Of a stretch of DNA of 64,000 nt, positions 20,731 to 32,497 are shown piece after piece. The stretch covers positions 47,918,044-47,982,043 of the forward strand of contig NC_071354.1 in the NCBI RefSeq assembly GCF_943734655.1, in the 5' to 3' direction. The number at the start of each line of letters is the position of its first letter. The stretch's first letter is position 1. This stretch comes from Sabethes cyaneus (taxonomy: Eukaryota > Arthropoda > Insecta > Diptera > Culicidae). The notes beneath the pieces are model-generated. The model had not been told where the DNA came from, did no database searches, and saw only the letters and a program-made list of their open reading frames with translations. The translations under genes were made by a program, and so were the position numbers.

Positions 20731-21762
20731 CCCCTCTAAGGTCTACATCATTTTTAGCACCGCAAAATTTACTAAAATGGCCGTAACTTTTTTATCTTTC
20801 AATATTTTTCCATCAAATTTTGGTATTTTGCCGAAAATATTTTCTATTTTCATAATATCTATAGATAATGGCCATATGGCATATGGTCCCGGAGTTATTC
20901 CGGAGTTCCTTGGGGGACCGAGATATGGCTTTTTTAGATAAAGTTGCCAAATATCTAAAATTCGTTTAAAATCTGTTGATTTTTGTAAACATATCATCGA
21001 CTATGGACATATCAGTTACTTTGCCGCAGTTGAGAGCGATGGTGCGCGCCATCCGGATCCGGGGGGACACTATAAATCCGGAACCGGTTCTCGTAACGGG
21101 ACATTTCAGCATCAGCAAAGCATGTCGTGTCGCATATCAAAAAACATCAGCATTCGACAAAATAGCGATTGGCGATCATCTCATGTCTCTCAGAGGCCAT
21201 ATGGCCGATTCCAGGTCCCGGACAAGTTCCTCCGAAATCCGTTCCGTGCTTGAATCACAAAAGAAACCCTCCCCGGACCCGGAACCGGTCATACGGCCAC
21301 TGAGAGACATGAGATGATCACCAATCGCTATTTTGTCGAATGCTGATGTTTTTTGATATGCGACACAACATGCTTTGCTGATGCTGAAATGTCCCGTTAC
21401 GGGAACCGGTTCCGGATTTATAGTGTCCCCCCGGATCCGGATGGCGCGCACCATCGCTCTCAACTGCGGCAAAGTAACTGATATGTCCATAGTCGATGAT
21501 ATGTTTACAAAAATCAACAGATTTTAAACGAATTTTAGATATTTGGCAACTTTATCTTAAAAAGCCATATCTCGGTCCCCCAAGGAACTCCGGAATAACT
21601 CCGGGACCATATGCCATATGGCCATTATCTATAGATATTATGAAAATAGAAAATATTTTCGGCAAAATTCCAAAATTTGGTGGAAAAATATTGAAAGATA
21701 AAAAAGTTACGGCCATTTTAGTAAATTTTGCGGTGCTAAAAATGATGTAGACCTTAGAGGGG
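20731..21762. mobile_element. 1032-bp TTAA-flanked foldback element
   Basis: Ends CCCCTCTAAGGTCTACATCA are exactly inverted, bordered by TTAA at 20727-20730 and 21763-21766. Arms of about 470 bp (20731-21200 and 21296-21762) are almost identical, with only scattered single-base differences such as GTTCTCG versus GTTCCCG. They surround a unique centre of about 95 bp. TTAA plus a CCC start fits piggyBac-type elements. The mirrored open frames (84 and 113 codons, each appearing once per arm) mostly reflect the inverted arms and have no recognised domain. A diverged single-arm relative lies at 29090-29450. Confidence 0.85.
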
Positions 21763-21766
21763 TTAA

Positions 21767-22740
21767 GGTTGAAATTTCAAGTGCTTGAAATCTCATTGAG
21801 TTTTTTGCTGCTTTGAATTTCTCAACACTGTTTGGACCTCTATTGGATTCTCTTATTGGGACCTCCCACTCCCACTGTTGTCAGCGCCCAACTCGCCAAC
21901 TTATCACCACATTGTTCATTATTTTATATCAACGAACAATTATGCTAATGTTGGCAACTTTGAATATCACAATCACGAGCCATTTCAACCCACCTCTGTC
22001 GATTGTGGACTCGGCAACTGTCGTCATCATCATCAGTGGCAACACCAAGCAGCAAGTATCCGAAAGATGATCAACTCATGCGATGGAGCTCTAGGATAAT
22101 CGGCCTGAGGCGGAGTGAAGTAAAACTTCGGTTTAGAGCTGATTCGAGGGACGAGTGCGAACTTGGATAAAGTTTTGTCGTCAAACAGCGAGGACGCTAA
22201 AATTCTTAATATTTTGAATTATGAGGCAAATAAATAATGTTAATCAAATAAAACGGTTGCGGCGCAAAAGTTGAAGGACAATAAAATTGTAGGTTCTGTA
22301 CGGCCCGTGTTTCAATTTGGCGACAGAAAAGGCCCTGGTGAAGCAACGGTGTTTTAAGTGAAGTTCACTACTCAACTCTACCCGGCAACAGCGATTGGCG
22401 CCTTTCGGTGATTTGGTCATTTTTGGATTCCGTGATACAGTCCATGCGCAAAGGAAGAACCAATCCGGAAAGTATGGTCCAGTTCCCAAACACTATGTTT
22501 GGTGGAAAACGGTTCGGACGTTCCAGAGTTACGACGGAACATTGGCATCTTTCAAAACTCGATATTTTCGATTTGGTTTAATTTTTACTTAGAATTCCAT
22601 TTAATTCTGGTTTGTTTCTGTTTCAAATGTGCTCTTATTTTTGTGACAAAATGTTTTACTAACAGTTATTATTGCTGACCCTGTAAATTGTCAGTTTACT
22701 TCATATATACAGTCATTTTTAATCAGTTTTTTTATCAGTG
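21767..22740. other. No gene recognised
   Basis: Mixed-composition DNA. Open frames of 65-91 codons show no domain. The part next to the BEL/Pao fragment could belong to the same retroelement, but no LTR boundary was seen. Confidence 0.4.
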
Positions 22741-22749
22741 TAAACCTTG

Positions 22750-23000
22750 TGGAGAAGGAGAAGTTGAGTTCGAATCCCCTTTTAATTGGCTCTCATTATA
22801 GCTTGTTCGATCCCTCTGATCCACCCGCTTGGGTAAAGTTATACAAACTTAATAAGCGTTGCTTCAATGAGCCTCCCTTATCTAACTTCACGCCTTGTCT
22901 CGCTCTGGAGACACTAACAATAGCCTTGATTAATTACTTTCTTCTGCCGTTCCCTCCGTCGATTGTAAAAAAACTACCGTTAAAAAGTATTTATCGCTAT
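22750..23000 (+). repeat. SINE-like copy, family A
   Basis: B-box-like GAGTTCGAATCCCC, then GGCTCTCATTATAGCTTG and the CTTAATAAGCGTTGCTTCAA block shared with 47290-47345, then a pyrimidine-rich 3' part. This is the best-preserved 5'-to-3' copy in the window. The internal 91-codon frame is not a gene. Confidence 0.6.
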
Positions 23001-23004
23001 GGCC

Positions 23005-25204
23005 CTAAAGGATATTATTTATGATTTATGAAATTATTTTTTGTTATGTTATGACCAAATTTTGATGTAAGGTTATTCGATTTTTATAACACAGTTTGTT
23101 ATGATTTCCCTTTCACCGCTACTCGAGTATCTAAACTAATTTTTTACGTTCTGTTGATAGACGCTTGGAGAATACTCTTATAAATTTTTAACTTTGTAAA
23201 CAGAACAAATTTCCCTAATTTTTTCTGAGGCTGTGTTTTGTCTATAAATCTGAAAAATCTGTCTACCAAGTAAAAACTCGTCATTTAGTCGCTGAGAAAA
23301 ATTTACATCAAGTTCGGAAAACATAACTTCCTAGGACTGGCTTCTGTTTGCGCAAAGTATGTTTTTCTGTACCCAACTGCTGCCGGGCTTCGTTGTTAAG
23401 CAATTTATGTAAATATTTTATCAATAAATACCGATAAAACTTATCCGGACTTGGAAGATTAACGAATTCGCTACACATTATTGATTTTCTCGATGTTCAA
23501 TTGATCTCATTTCAATCTCAATTCTGTTTGAATATATAATAGTCATATTTACATAATATGAGATGACCCTAATTTGCTTAATAGGGTCCCAGCAGCGTCA
23601 ATATAGTACTCGTTTTAGTCAGATTCAATCTGACTTTTAAAGTTTCAAATTTGTTTCTTTATGTAAATTATCAAGCTCTTATTTTTGCATTTAGCGCTAA
23701 GAACACACCTTACTGACTTAGATTGGTCCCAGAGATACTCGTTTTTATCAGTTTTTCTTTCTTTAAAACTTCAACTTTTGAAACACTGAACCGATTTTAA
23801 TGATTTTTAAGCCAAATGAAAGTTATTTTACTAAGCTTTGCAGAGAAAATGAACTTAACTGAAGATCGAATTGGTTCATGACCGTAAATGTACTGAAAAT
23901 ATTCGTTTTTCGTGAGCGTAGTGTAGATCCTGGAGTGTAGACCAAAGAGAACATAATTTTTCATATTTTTTCGGAAAGCTGAGGATTTTTACATAGCATA
24001 TCAAAAGCGCAGCAAAGTATAATCGTTCGCTTTTAGGGTATTTGTAATTTGTAATTTATTTATGATTTAACGGAAACCTGTCAGTTACATAAAACTTTTA
24101 CTCAAGTCTCGGACGGTATACTAATTTAATAACGTTAATAACTTTTTAAGGAAATAAAGTTGCAAAAATGCAATGGAGACGCATGACGTTTTGTATTTAT
24201 CTGCAATGAAATAAATATCTTAGGCTCTAATAAGCCAGAAACATAAGTTTTAACTTTAATTTATTCTTATTTCTAATTGAATTCTTTGTTTGGTTTCAAA
24301 TATTGTTGTTTGTTGACACTTTCCCTGCACGTTGGGACAAACCAAAAAGAGAAGTAATTTACGATGTCCGTATCATAAGCCGGAATTAAATAAGGGATTG
24401 GAAAACTGAGACGCAAGTGAATCTATGAACCCGGATTTTTACAGCACTTCTGTAATATCCAACAGACAGTAATTGAAAGGAGCCTCAGCAGATAAGGTTG
24501 GCGCATTTTGACGATCCAACGAAAATAGTGACAGAACGTCAAATTAGATAATAAACACCTGTGGAAGAGAAAAAAAAATCTTCCACAACTGACGGTTTCA
24601 ATTCCGGTACCGTCGTGGCATCAGTAGCAAAAAGAATGCACAACAATCAATGAAGTCTAATCGCCGATTCGAACGTCTCTTATCAGCGCACTGAAATCGG
24701 TTTAAGTTTCACGGAATAATAAACGTGTGCGTTTCTTTGAAATCAGCGCGAAGATTGACAAGCACGTCCATAAATAACCGTCGCGGTCGGAATTTATTTT
24801 TGGCACCCGAAGCATGCACATTTAATCAAATAAATATTAACGCTGAGCAGCGACAAAACGGGCGGTGGACGACTATTGGAATTCCCTACCGGATGACAGC
24901 TGATAAGCGCGACATTGAATTGTGTTCGTAGCCGAACACTGCTGTTTTGAACGCAGTGCTGCCAAGCAAATGTTCGCTTATCTGCTGTCCAAATAATGAA
25001 AAGCATCAGTTTAAAGGCGGTCGAATCAAGGTAAAAACAATACGCTAAACGAAACCCCTGGAGATAAAACGGCAACGCTGTCGCAGTACAGGGACAAAAA
25101 ATTGCGTCATTGACATTTTTCAAGGTCCCGCTGTTTACGGAAATGTGGTCGTTTTCATTATCCCTTCGAGAATGGAATTAAATAATCAAAATTTCACTAC
25201 TCAC
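23005..25204. other. Probable mam intron DNA, little recognised
   Basis: About 23045-23110 resembles 59325-59410 (ACCAAATTTTGAT and AGGTTATTCGATTT words), so it is a repeat scrap. A short hairpin GTGGAAGA/TCTTCCAC lies near 24561-24586. No exon, RNA or complete transposon was recognised. It lies immediately downstream of the mam exon on the minus strand. Confidence 0.4.
25199..25204 (-). other. mam: Splice donor of mam coding exon 1
   Basis: Reads GTGAGT directly after CATGTG on the minus strand. The open frame continues only a few codons past it (VSSEILII) before stopping, which supports splicing here. Confidence 0.8.
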
Positions 25205-25253
25205 CACATGAACACTGCTCTGCAGATTCCCGGCGATCGTCGTCTGCGCCGGT

Positions 25254-25285
<32 letters not shown>

Positions 25286-25679
25286 CGGTGGTAGGTCAGT
25301 CTGTTTTTTCTCGGCCTTCTTGAGGGCTCGCTTATTCTTCGCTTCGAGGAACTTTTTCTGCAAGGCAGTGGTTTCGTTGGCTTGCTGTTCGCACACTCCA
25401 CTGAATGCTTGCTCGAATCGGGGCGTACAATCGTTCTGTCGCCGCCGGTATGTTTCGATCCGACGCTTGAGCCTATCGAAGACGGCTTGACGACGGTCGC
25501 CCTGTTGCTGCTGTTGTTGTTGCTGCTGATGCTGCTGCTGCTGTTGCTGTTGCAGGTGGAGTTGCTGCTGTTGCCGTTGTAAATGTTGGCTGTTAATTAG
25601 CTGCATTTGCTGCTGCTGCTGCAGAGTCAATTGCTGATTTTGCTGCAGATGATGCTGCTGCTGCTGTTGTTGTTGCTGT

Positions 25680-25710
<31 letters not shown>

Positions 25711-25777
25711 GATGAAGACTGTTCAGGTGATTTGCCTGATTAGAGCCCGGAAATACTGGGAGACCTCCCGCATCCAT
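25205..25777 (-). CDS. mam: mastermind, first coding exon (Notch transcriptional co-activator)
   Basis: Mastermind is a nuclear co-activator that binds the Notch intracellular domain together with the CSL factor Su(H). The exon has 191 codons. It starts MDAGGLPVF, as in fly Mam, followed by glutamine tracts (about residues 24-92) and the MamL-1 basic domain at about residues 93-160 (VFDRLKRRIETYRRRQ, FEQAFSGVCEQQ, LQKKFLEAKNKRALKK). A second Gln tract and SSVHV follow. The ATG at 25777 is chosen because it is the first in-frame ATG after a TAA at 25837-25835 and matches the conserved start. GTGAGT at 25204-25199 is a strong splice donor, so the exon ends in phase 0. Full fly Mam is far longer, so later exons lie to the left, outside the window. 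Antisense leucine-rich frames are shadows of the CAG repeats. Confidence 0.93.
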
Positions 25778-26220
25778 ACAGAATTTCAACTGGAACTTGT
25801 GGTAGCACGCCGGCAAGCGCGTGTTCCACAAATTTTACGCTGGTCAGTTCCCAATTTGTTTTGCTGCTCCTTCGACCCTCACTGGAAACCGTCTGCTCAC
25901 AGTCTAGTACACTACGACACTACATCTATTGCACGCGGTTTTACTCACTGGTCTATGATTTTTTCTAGTTTTCTTGTCTCATAGATGGCTTATATGGATG
26001 TCACGACCGCTGTGCGGTCGTACATGAAATGTACACTATTAAAAGGACCGTTAATTCTAGGTCGAAACCTAGTATTGCGCTTCATTTCCACTTTCACTTC
26101 AACCAACGCGCACAAAATCACATGTTCATCACTCATCAGTAGACTCTCTTAGACTTTTGATTTCTGAAAGCGTTTTCATTGCTCGCACTTGCATGGGCTA
26201 ATCTGAAAGTAAAACAAAAG
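25778..26220 (-). promoter_or_regulatory. mam 5' untranslated / upstream region
   Basis: This lies directly upstream of the mam ATG on the minus strand. The sequence around the ATG (TTCTGT before it) is a weak start context. No TATA box or certain initiator was seen, and an upstream 5' UTR intron cannot be excluded. Confidence 0.4.
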
Positions 26221-27529
26221 ACACAAAGGAAAATAGTTAATCACTATCGGCTTTGTCGCAGGATGAAAATTAATGACTAAATGTGGTTTTGCTAAAATTA
26301 GTGAGTAACGAAAGTTAGTGCGTCAACAGATGAATGAAACATTTCCGGTACCTTGCCGCTCCTAGTAAACAAATGACTGGAAACTTCCTCTGGCATTGGT
26401 ACGCTTCCAGAGCAATGCCACACGGGAGATGATTCATTGTGGGAGGGGGAATCGATGGATTCTAGGAATTTCAAAACTGATAACGGTACTGAGACCGAAA
26501 ACGGGTCTCTTTTTAACGGTTAACTTTTGGAATACTAAAATTGAGTTAACCGTGCTTAAAACTATTTTTTGTTTTGTTTTTAAGTCAAAATCCATCTCTG
26601 ATCTCTGTCAATTAAAATAATGTTTGACGTTGAAGGGGCGATCGAAGTTTTTTGGTTCCCTAAACCTACCGGATAGAGGCGTAAGTTTCCCTGTACTACA
26701 CTGGACGGTAAGGCGCTTTTAATAACTATTCTACTTCTAACAAATGTTTTTCAAACAAGCCTAATGCTAGACCACATTCCGGCAACATGGCGATAAGCAT
26801 CACTATAAGTCACTTATTTGACTGCACTGCCTCAGATAAATAGAATTTGAAATAGTTAGAACTTGTAATTATTTACAATATCACCTAATGAGTTTCATTT
26901 TGCCTTTTCCTATGTGAGCAACGAGACTTATTTTTCAATCAATGAGTTTACAGCATTGTAGTATCGTTTAGTATAGAGAAATGAGTTAACTGAGAGCGAA
27001 TCGAAGATATTTAATCTAATTTTGTATAATTTCGGTGAAAAAAAAACAATTTCTGATGCAATGACCGAGGTAATGTATTTTGATATATTGTGACATCGTC
27101 TAGGTGAATTTTTCTGTATTCCGCACTTCGTTCTTTAGCTGTATCGTTATTGATTAAGTAAGCTGCGTGCATGACCGTTGGTATTTTTCACCCTGTTTAT
27201 CCTCCATGCTTTTACTATTTTACACCCAATATCAATCTCGAGTTAGCACATTTGCTATTGGTAGTTAAAAAGAGGCTTCATGTCGCACCACGAGCCAGTA
27301 CCATACTTATAAACTTGCCTTACCAGTGCATGGAAAAATTGACAGCCCTGCATGAGGACGAATATAAAACGTATTCAGCGCATACAGTTTAAGTTCTTTC
27401 AAAGTTTGTATCAGATAGTATTGGAACAAAAACAATTGCGTGTATTTCAGTTATTTATTATTGAATTCTAGATCTTTTCCTACACAAATGTAGCATTTTC
27501 TTTATACTATAAAAAATACGGATAAAATT
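26221..27529. other. No gene recognised
   Basis: AT-rich DNA upstream of mam. Open frames of about 73 codons at 26396-26620 and 27171-27392 have no domain or repeat. No transposon ends were recognised. Confidence 0.45.
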
Positions 27530-27903
27530 ATTCGTCACGATTTTGCCCTGCCAAATCATAATTTTCGTGAAAATTTGGCTGTTTGCTAGCTCGATACGAC
27601 TTGATGCCTTCCCGGAGTCGAATTCTCCTCACGGTACTATGTACCAGTATGTACGGCAGTACCGAATTTTCTGGCCAAATCACGGTCCGACAGATTGGGA
27701 TACCTCTTGATGGCCTTCAAACCCATACCACGCAGTTTCCGGTCGACAGTTCTACTCCGATGATTAGCTTGAGGCTTCCGAATCGTCGTCAATGTTTCCT
27801 TATACCGTTTGATAACGCGACAAATGGTATTTCTGAGCAATTTCAGCTGTTTAGCTAGCCTAGATGCAGACCACAATGGATTTTCCAAATAACTGTGCAC
27901 CAT
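27530..27903 (-). pseudogene. Tc1/mariner-type transposase N-terminal fragment
   Basis: From ATG 27903 on the minus strand: MVHSYLENPLWSASRLAKQL, NTICRVIKRYKETLTT, then LKAIKRYPNLSDRDLARKFG. This is a paired-like helix-turn-helix DNA-binding region of a Tc1/mariner (IS630-type) transposase. After a frameshift near 27640 it continues as a VRRIRLREGIKSYRASKQPN segment. The catalytic DDE domain is missing. It is a different family from the relics at 360 and 43582. Confidence 0.75.
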
Positions 27904-27904
27904 T

Positions 27905-28560
27905 TTTTCCCTTTTTTTTGGCTTCCGTGTTGTTTGTTTACAAAATACAGTCGTTTTGCGGAATGTCAAAAATACATTGGTGAAGCTAACAAAATTTCCG
28001 ACATGTGGGCGCCGCCAAGAACTTCCGAATCTGACAACCAAGAGCGCCACAATATGAGCAAAAGTTTGAGCCAATTCAAAATAAAGCAAGCGTTATTTGT
28101 CAGGCCATGAGCATGACTACTGAACTGCTGACAGTGTTTGTCTTTCTCAATTTTCTAGCCTTCAAAACAATTCATTCATCAATTGCGGTGTTGAACGATT
28201 GCTCGACTAACTTGTTCTTGACTGATATTTTAGATCTTAGAGTTTAGTTTTTTAAACTGCCTGCTTTTTGAAATCAACTAAAACCAGGCTGAAGGAAATT
28301 AATTAAAACTTCGGAGCAATGTTTACGTTTTTTGTTATTTCCGTTTATTGAATATGAGATTTCTAAGCACTGGCCCTGACAAGAGACTTCATTGTAGGTA
28401 AATTCAGAATTCAATATGAAGGAACGGTGTGAAGGTGGACTCTGCTTAATCCAGCACTATTCGCTTCAATAGAACTGCTTCCAGATATTATGAAATATTT
28501 ATAGAGACTCGGCAAGGCCCACTGTCCCGTTTTGCCGCATCCTAGACAAGCTACCGAAGT
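27905..28560. other. No gene recognised
   Basis: Flank of the transposase fragment. The open reading frame upstream of ATG 27903 shows no conserved residues. Nothing else was recognised. Confidence 0.4.
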
Positions 28561-28569
28561 CGCTCTGTT

Positions 28570-28740
28570 TAAAGGTACGATGCTGGTCTAACAGGCCAAT
28601 CGTCGTATGTTCGAATCTCGGCCGGGCTGTACTGCTAGATAGTCAACAGGATTGTTGCACTAGCCCCGTAATTGCCCAGTATTCTAACAGTCGGCTGCAA
28701 AGTCTGTCGATAAAGAAGGGTCCAGTTTTAAAAAGACGTT
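28570..28740 (+). repeat. tRNA-derived SINE-like copy, family B
   Basis: Has a tRNA-like head with B-box-like ATGTTCGAATCTCGG following AACAGGCCAATCGTCGT. An AACAGGATTGTTGCACTAGC body and a CTGCAAAGTCTGTCGATAAA end follow. A second copy lies at 48615-48785 with the same order. Confidence 0.6.
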
Positions 28741-28799
28741 TGGGCCAAGGCTTTGCTTTTTCAAGTTTTCTTCACCATGTTTTTCTTCTTAATTTCAGT

Positions 28800-28930
28800 T
28801 CACAGTTGGCTTCGAGGTACGACAGTGCTCGAAAACACAAGTCTTTGCATGTTCGAGTCTTGGTTGGGAGCAACTGTTAGAGTCAATTTGGGATCATAAC
28901 ACTAGTTATGATTGGTTCCGCGTTTTACTT
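28800..28930 (+). repeat. Diverged family-B SINE-like copy
   Basis: GGCTTCGAGGTACGACAGTG and a B-box-like ATGTTCGAGTCTTGG resemble the 28570 and 48615 copies. It is in tandem with the copy just upstream. Confidence 0.5.
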
Positions 28931-29089
28931 TCTTTAAGTCAATTTCCCGCTATACGCATTTTTAACTTTTTACATCAATTTTAGCAAGGCAAAATTCATT
29001 GAAATGATTAAAACTTTTTTATTTTACAATATGTTTTTATCCAAAATTTCATTCCAAAACATTCCCCAAATTCTCTTCTACTTTCATGA

Positions 29090-29450
29090 TTGTTACAGAT
29101 CGTAGTTATATCTTAATTGGTCCCGGATGATCACGATATGGTATTTAATTTAAGAATAATGTAGTCAATTTGTGAAATTTAATTTGAAACATGTTGATAT
29201 TTTGAAATGAATCATCGGCTATGACCATTTCAGTTAATTTTTACTGCCGGTATGATCCATAGTACGCGTCATTCGATCCCGATGGCACTCGTACGGGACC
29301 TGGAAACAGCTCTGAGAGGCATGAGAAAATCATCAATCGCTTTTTTGTTGCCTGTCGGAGTTATCTGATGTTCGAAATAACATATTACTGATATTGAAAG
29401 TTCCTTTTTTGGAACATGCTTCGGAATCTTACTGTCCCCCCTGGGTTTTA
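29090..29450 (+). repeat. Diverged single-arm relative of the TTAA foldback element
   Basis: Blocks such as ATCATCGGCTATGACCATTT and CTGAGAGGCATGAGAAAATC match the arm of the 20731-21762 element at lower identity and in the same order. Only one arm is seen. Confidence 0.6.
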
Positions 29451-29454
29451 TTTG

Positions 29455-31630
29455 ATTTTTAAAAAGATTTTATTGCGGTAATAATCATTACGACTGGTTT
29501 TATTGTGGCTTTATGCAATATCAAGATGAAACGAGACAAAATATACTTATAGTTAGCTATGAAACTATAATAAAACAGTTAATAAAGCAAGTTTATTGTG
29601 GTTGCTCATATTACCACGGTTAAACTAGTTGACTGCGCCACGTCTCTCATAAACTTACTATAAATGGGGCGTATTCTAGTACTTTTAAAACCCGCAAACC
29701 AAAAAATTCATCAAAGCAAAGTATGAATTGCAGAAAAAAGTAATTATCAATCGGTTTTCATGTTATAGGAGGCAACTAAAATGATTTTGCTAGAAATTGA
29801 GAACGACTATTAAATAGGGTATTTTATGACCCACAATGCAAAACTAATTATTCCCTAATATTTTATTTTGTTGTCTATTATACGCGATCGATGAAAGTAG
29901 GGTAAGGAACGAGTTAAGCAGTGTTACCTATTTTAATCAGTTGAACATAAATGAGCCGAAAATGCACTTTTTTATTCATATTTTCAAAATCTTTTGATAG
30001 GATCATCTTCACAAATCACTTAACCATACATTTGATTCACACAAACACAATTTATTGGGTTTCCGACAAGAAATATGATGAATTTAAAATTGTTATCCAA
30101 AAACGTACATTTTTCAGCTGCTGGAGGCAATCGCCACCTCGCTACTAACGAATTCATCACATTTTCAGCACTGATTACAACCACTCTAAAAGTCAAGCAC
30201 TCAATTGTCACATACCATATTATTCACGCTCTTTTTTTCTATTATCTAAGGCTTTGTCACTAGCCGCAAGTTTTATTATTTTCTAACAAAACTGAAAACA
30301 AATTCTGAATTGACGGAACCTGTTCACCAGTAGCAGCAGCTGCAGCACAACTGATGAACTATCGTGTTGCCAAGACACTGTTTCGGTTCTGGAAATAAGA
30401 ATTTTAAGTTTGAAATTAACTAAAACCTTCTATGGTGAAAACGTGGTTCAATACTTTCAAGAGAAAGGTATGTTCATAATTAATTTTTCTTTATTAAAAA
30501 CAACACAAAAGACAGCTTTTTCAAAAATTTTTGAAGATTTTCTCAGTGATTTAATAAAACAACGATGTGTTTCAATGTTATTTGCTTTGACAACACTGTT
30601 CTGAGTCGGATAGTTTGTACTGCTATATGTTTACCTCTTTTGTTCTCCCACCATCCTTATGAACAGCGAGTGAGACGTCAAACTCGCAGTTTCCCATAAG
30701 AACACCAGAGAATAAAAGAGACGACGAATACCGTTTGCCGAACGGTATTTGGTGAGTGTATGCCCCGATAAACAATTTAGACAGATGGCATTTTACGCAT
30801 CTATGCCGATACGCTATGCCGATTACGCATCAGATGCCGATTAGTAGGTCGCGGATAGGAACGCGAACTTACTGAATAAGGGGAAAAGTTCGAGAGATTT
30901 TTTAAGGGGACGTAAAAAAATTCAGATTTCAGGACTGCTTAAAAAAGCACCTTGCGGGTGAAAATAGGTTCGGTCTGTTCACATTAGTTCCGCCGCTCCA
31001 AGTTTTAAAGCGCAAAATCAAAAGTTTAGCTCAACAATAGTGTCTTCCAATGGTAACAGCTTGAAGAACTAAAGATAGCAAGAAGATTGGTATCCTGATA
31101 TCCCCCACTTAGTCAACCCATCGCTTGTAATAAGGTAAAACAATCAGTGACCCGCTTAGACTGCTTAAAACTAGTTCTTTACCCTAAGTCGAGATCTATT
31201 AAAATGCTTTATATCATTAAAGAAGCCCTACCAGCCAAATTTCCTACGTTTTGCCTGACCTGCAAAAATTTTGCAGAATAACATTTGTCATGCCGTCCTA
31301 TCCACAAATACATGCGCGTTAGCTTCGTAAACATTGTTGTGATTTTTAGTTTGGACGATGAAAAATTTTGATGGACGGATTCTAAAACGGTACGACGAAT
31401 TTAAGAAATAAAGTCAGTTGCGTAATTTCAATAATATGCTTTAATAATCGCTTTTCAGTGTTTGCAAAGTTCACGGATCGGAAGAGAAGTGTGTTTTAGT
31501 CAAATTAGCACAAGAACTTTTGGAGTATTCATTAAATCCATCTAACAAATGATGAAAATTAGAATGGCTTTACTTACTACGACGGGAACTAGAAAAAAAG
31601 CCTATATTTTGTTAAATCTAGTTTTGAAAA
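29455..31630. other. No gene recognised
   Basis: AT-rich DNA with small open frames on both strands near 30020-30260 that show no domain. A hairpin with 9-bp arms (AATACCGTT/AACGGTATT) lies at 30727-30749. A short repeat of ATGCCGAT words lies at about 30800-30845. Confidence 0.4.
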
Positions 31631-31639
31631 ATTGTAAAA

Positions 31640-31960
31640 TTTCGAAGGCGCGTTGATTCTATCCTCCTAACATACCATTATGTGGCCGTGGGTTCGAATC
31701 TTAGTAGAATCAGACCATTCGATGTCAAGTGACTTTAGTATGGGTTTATTCTTAGGCCCCTCATTTACCATTCCGTCATGCTGAGTTCTATATATTACCC
31801 GCTGAAGCCTCTTGACAGTGCAAAAGTCCCTCCTATACTTAAGTGTACTGGTCGGAGCAACGAATGAGTCCTCGCCAGGAATGGCTATAATATGAAATAG
31901 TACTGATAACGAGTCACTAGTGGGTAAAGTAGAGCAAGCTTTGAAGGAAACGTAAACTCC
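31640..31960 (+). repeat. tRNA-derived SINE-like copy, family C
   Basis: A tRNA-like head (GGCGCGTTGATTCTATCC) is followed by a B-box-like GTGGGTTCGAATCTTAG and a body ending near 31960. It is distinct from families A and B in its body sequence. Boundaries are approximate. Confidence 0.5.
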
Positions 31961-31964
31961 AATA

Positions 31965-32480
31965 CACGCAAAAACGCATAAAATTTAATAAGCATTTTGC
32001 TCACTCAATTGCGATTATAGCAAAAAGAAATGCAGTGCGGGTCATACAACAAACACCCGGACGATATCACAATGGATCAACCCAAAATAAATCAAAAAAT
32101 GCTTGACAAAATTTAATGCGCATTTGATACACAACTACGGAAACCGCTGAAAATGTGTCATACATTCTATCGGATGTGTTATCATGGGCGTCATAAACCA
32201 AATCGATCAGGAAGGTCTGACACTAAAGCTTTAAATGGGCCACTTGGTCGGAAGGCACTTTTATAGCGGTCATCAGAAAGTTCTAGTGGAGCTCATTTTC
32301 TTTTTTGCTTTCCTGTAGAGCCATATCACAAATGCGTCCATTGATAAGGACTATTGTTGTATGACCCATATTTGATTTGGTACTGGTCAAATATCCTGTC
32401 ACACTTAAGGTGTGAAGGACAATGGTTGACATAGCATACGATCCCAGTTAGGCTCGACTCGTTTTATAAAGCTTAATATC
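31965..32480. other. Probable LINE 3' region, no gene recognised
   Basis: This adjoins the C-terminal LINE fragment on its downstream (minus-strand) side and may contain its 3' untranslated region. No motif was recognised. Confidence 0.35.
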
Positions 32481-32497
32481 CTGCCAGAATAGCTTTG

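Noticed and set aside
20708..21750. Pairs of identical open frames of 77-113 codons on opposite strands
   Set aside because: They are mirror images created by the foldback arms; no domain or codon signal.
25778..25831. N-terminal extension of the mam frame upstream of MDAGG
   Set aside because: The apparent start at 25831 is TTG, not ATG, and a TAA lies just upstream; the conserved start is at 25777.
25382..25984. Plus-strand leucine-rich frames opposite mam
   Set aside because: They are the antisense reading of CAG/CAA glutamine tracts of the mam exon.
28570..31700. Functional tRNA genes at B-box-like GTTCGAATC sites
   Set aside because: No complete cloverleaf with acceptor and anticodon stems could be drawn; the heads belong to repeated SINE-like bodies.
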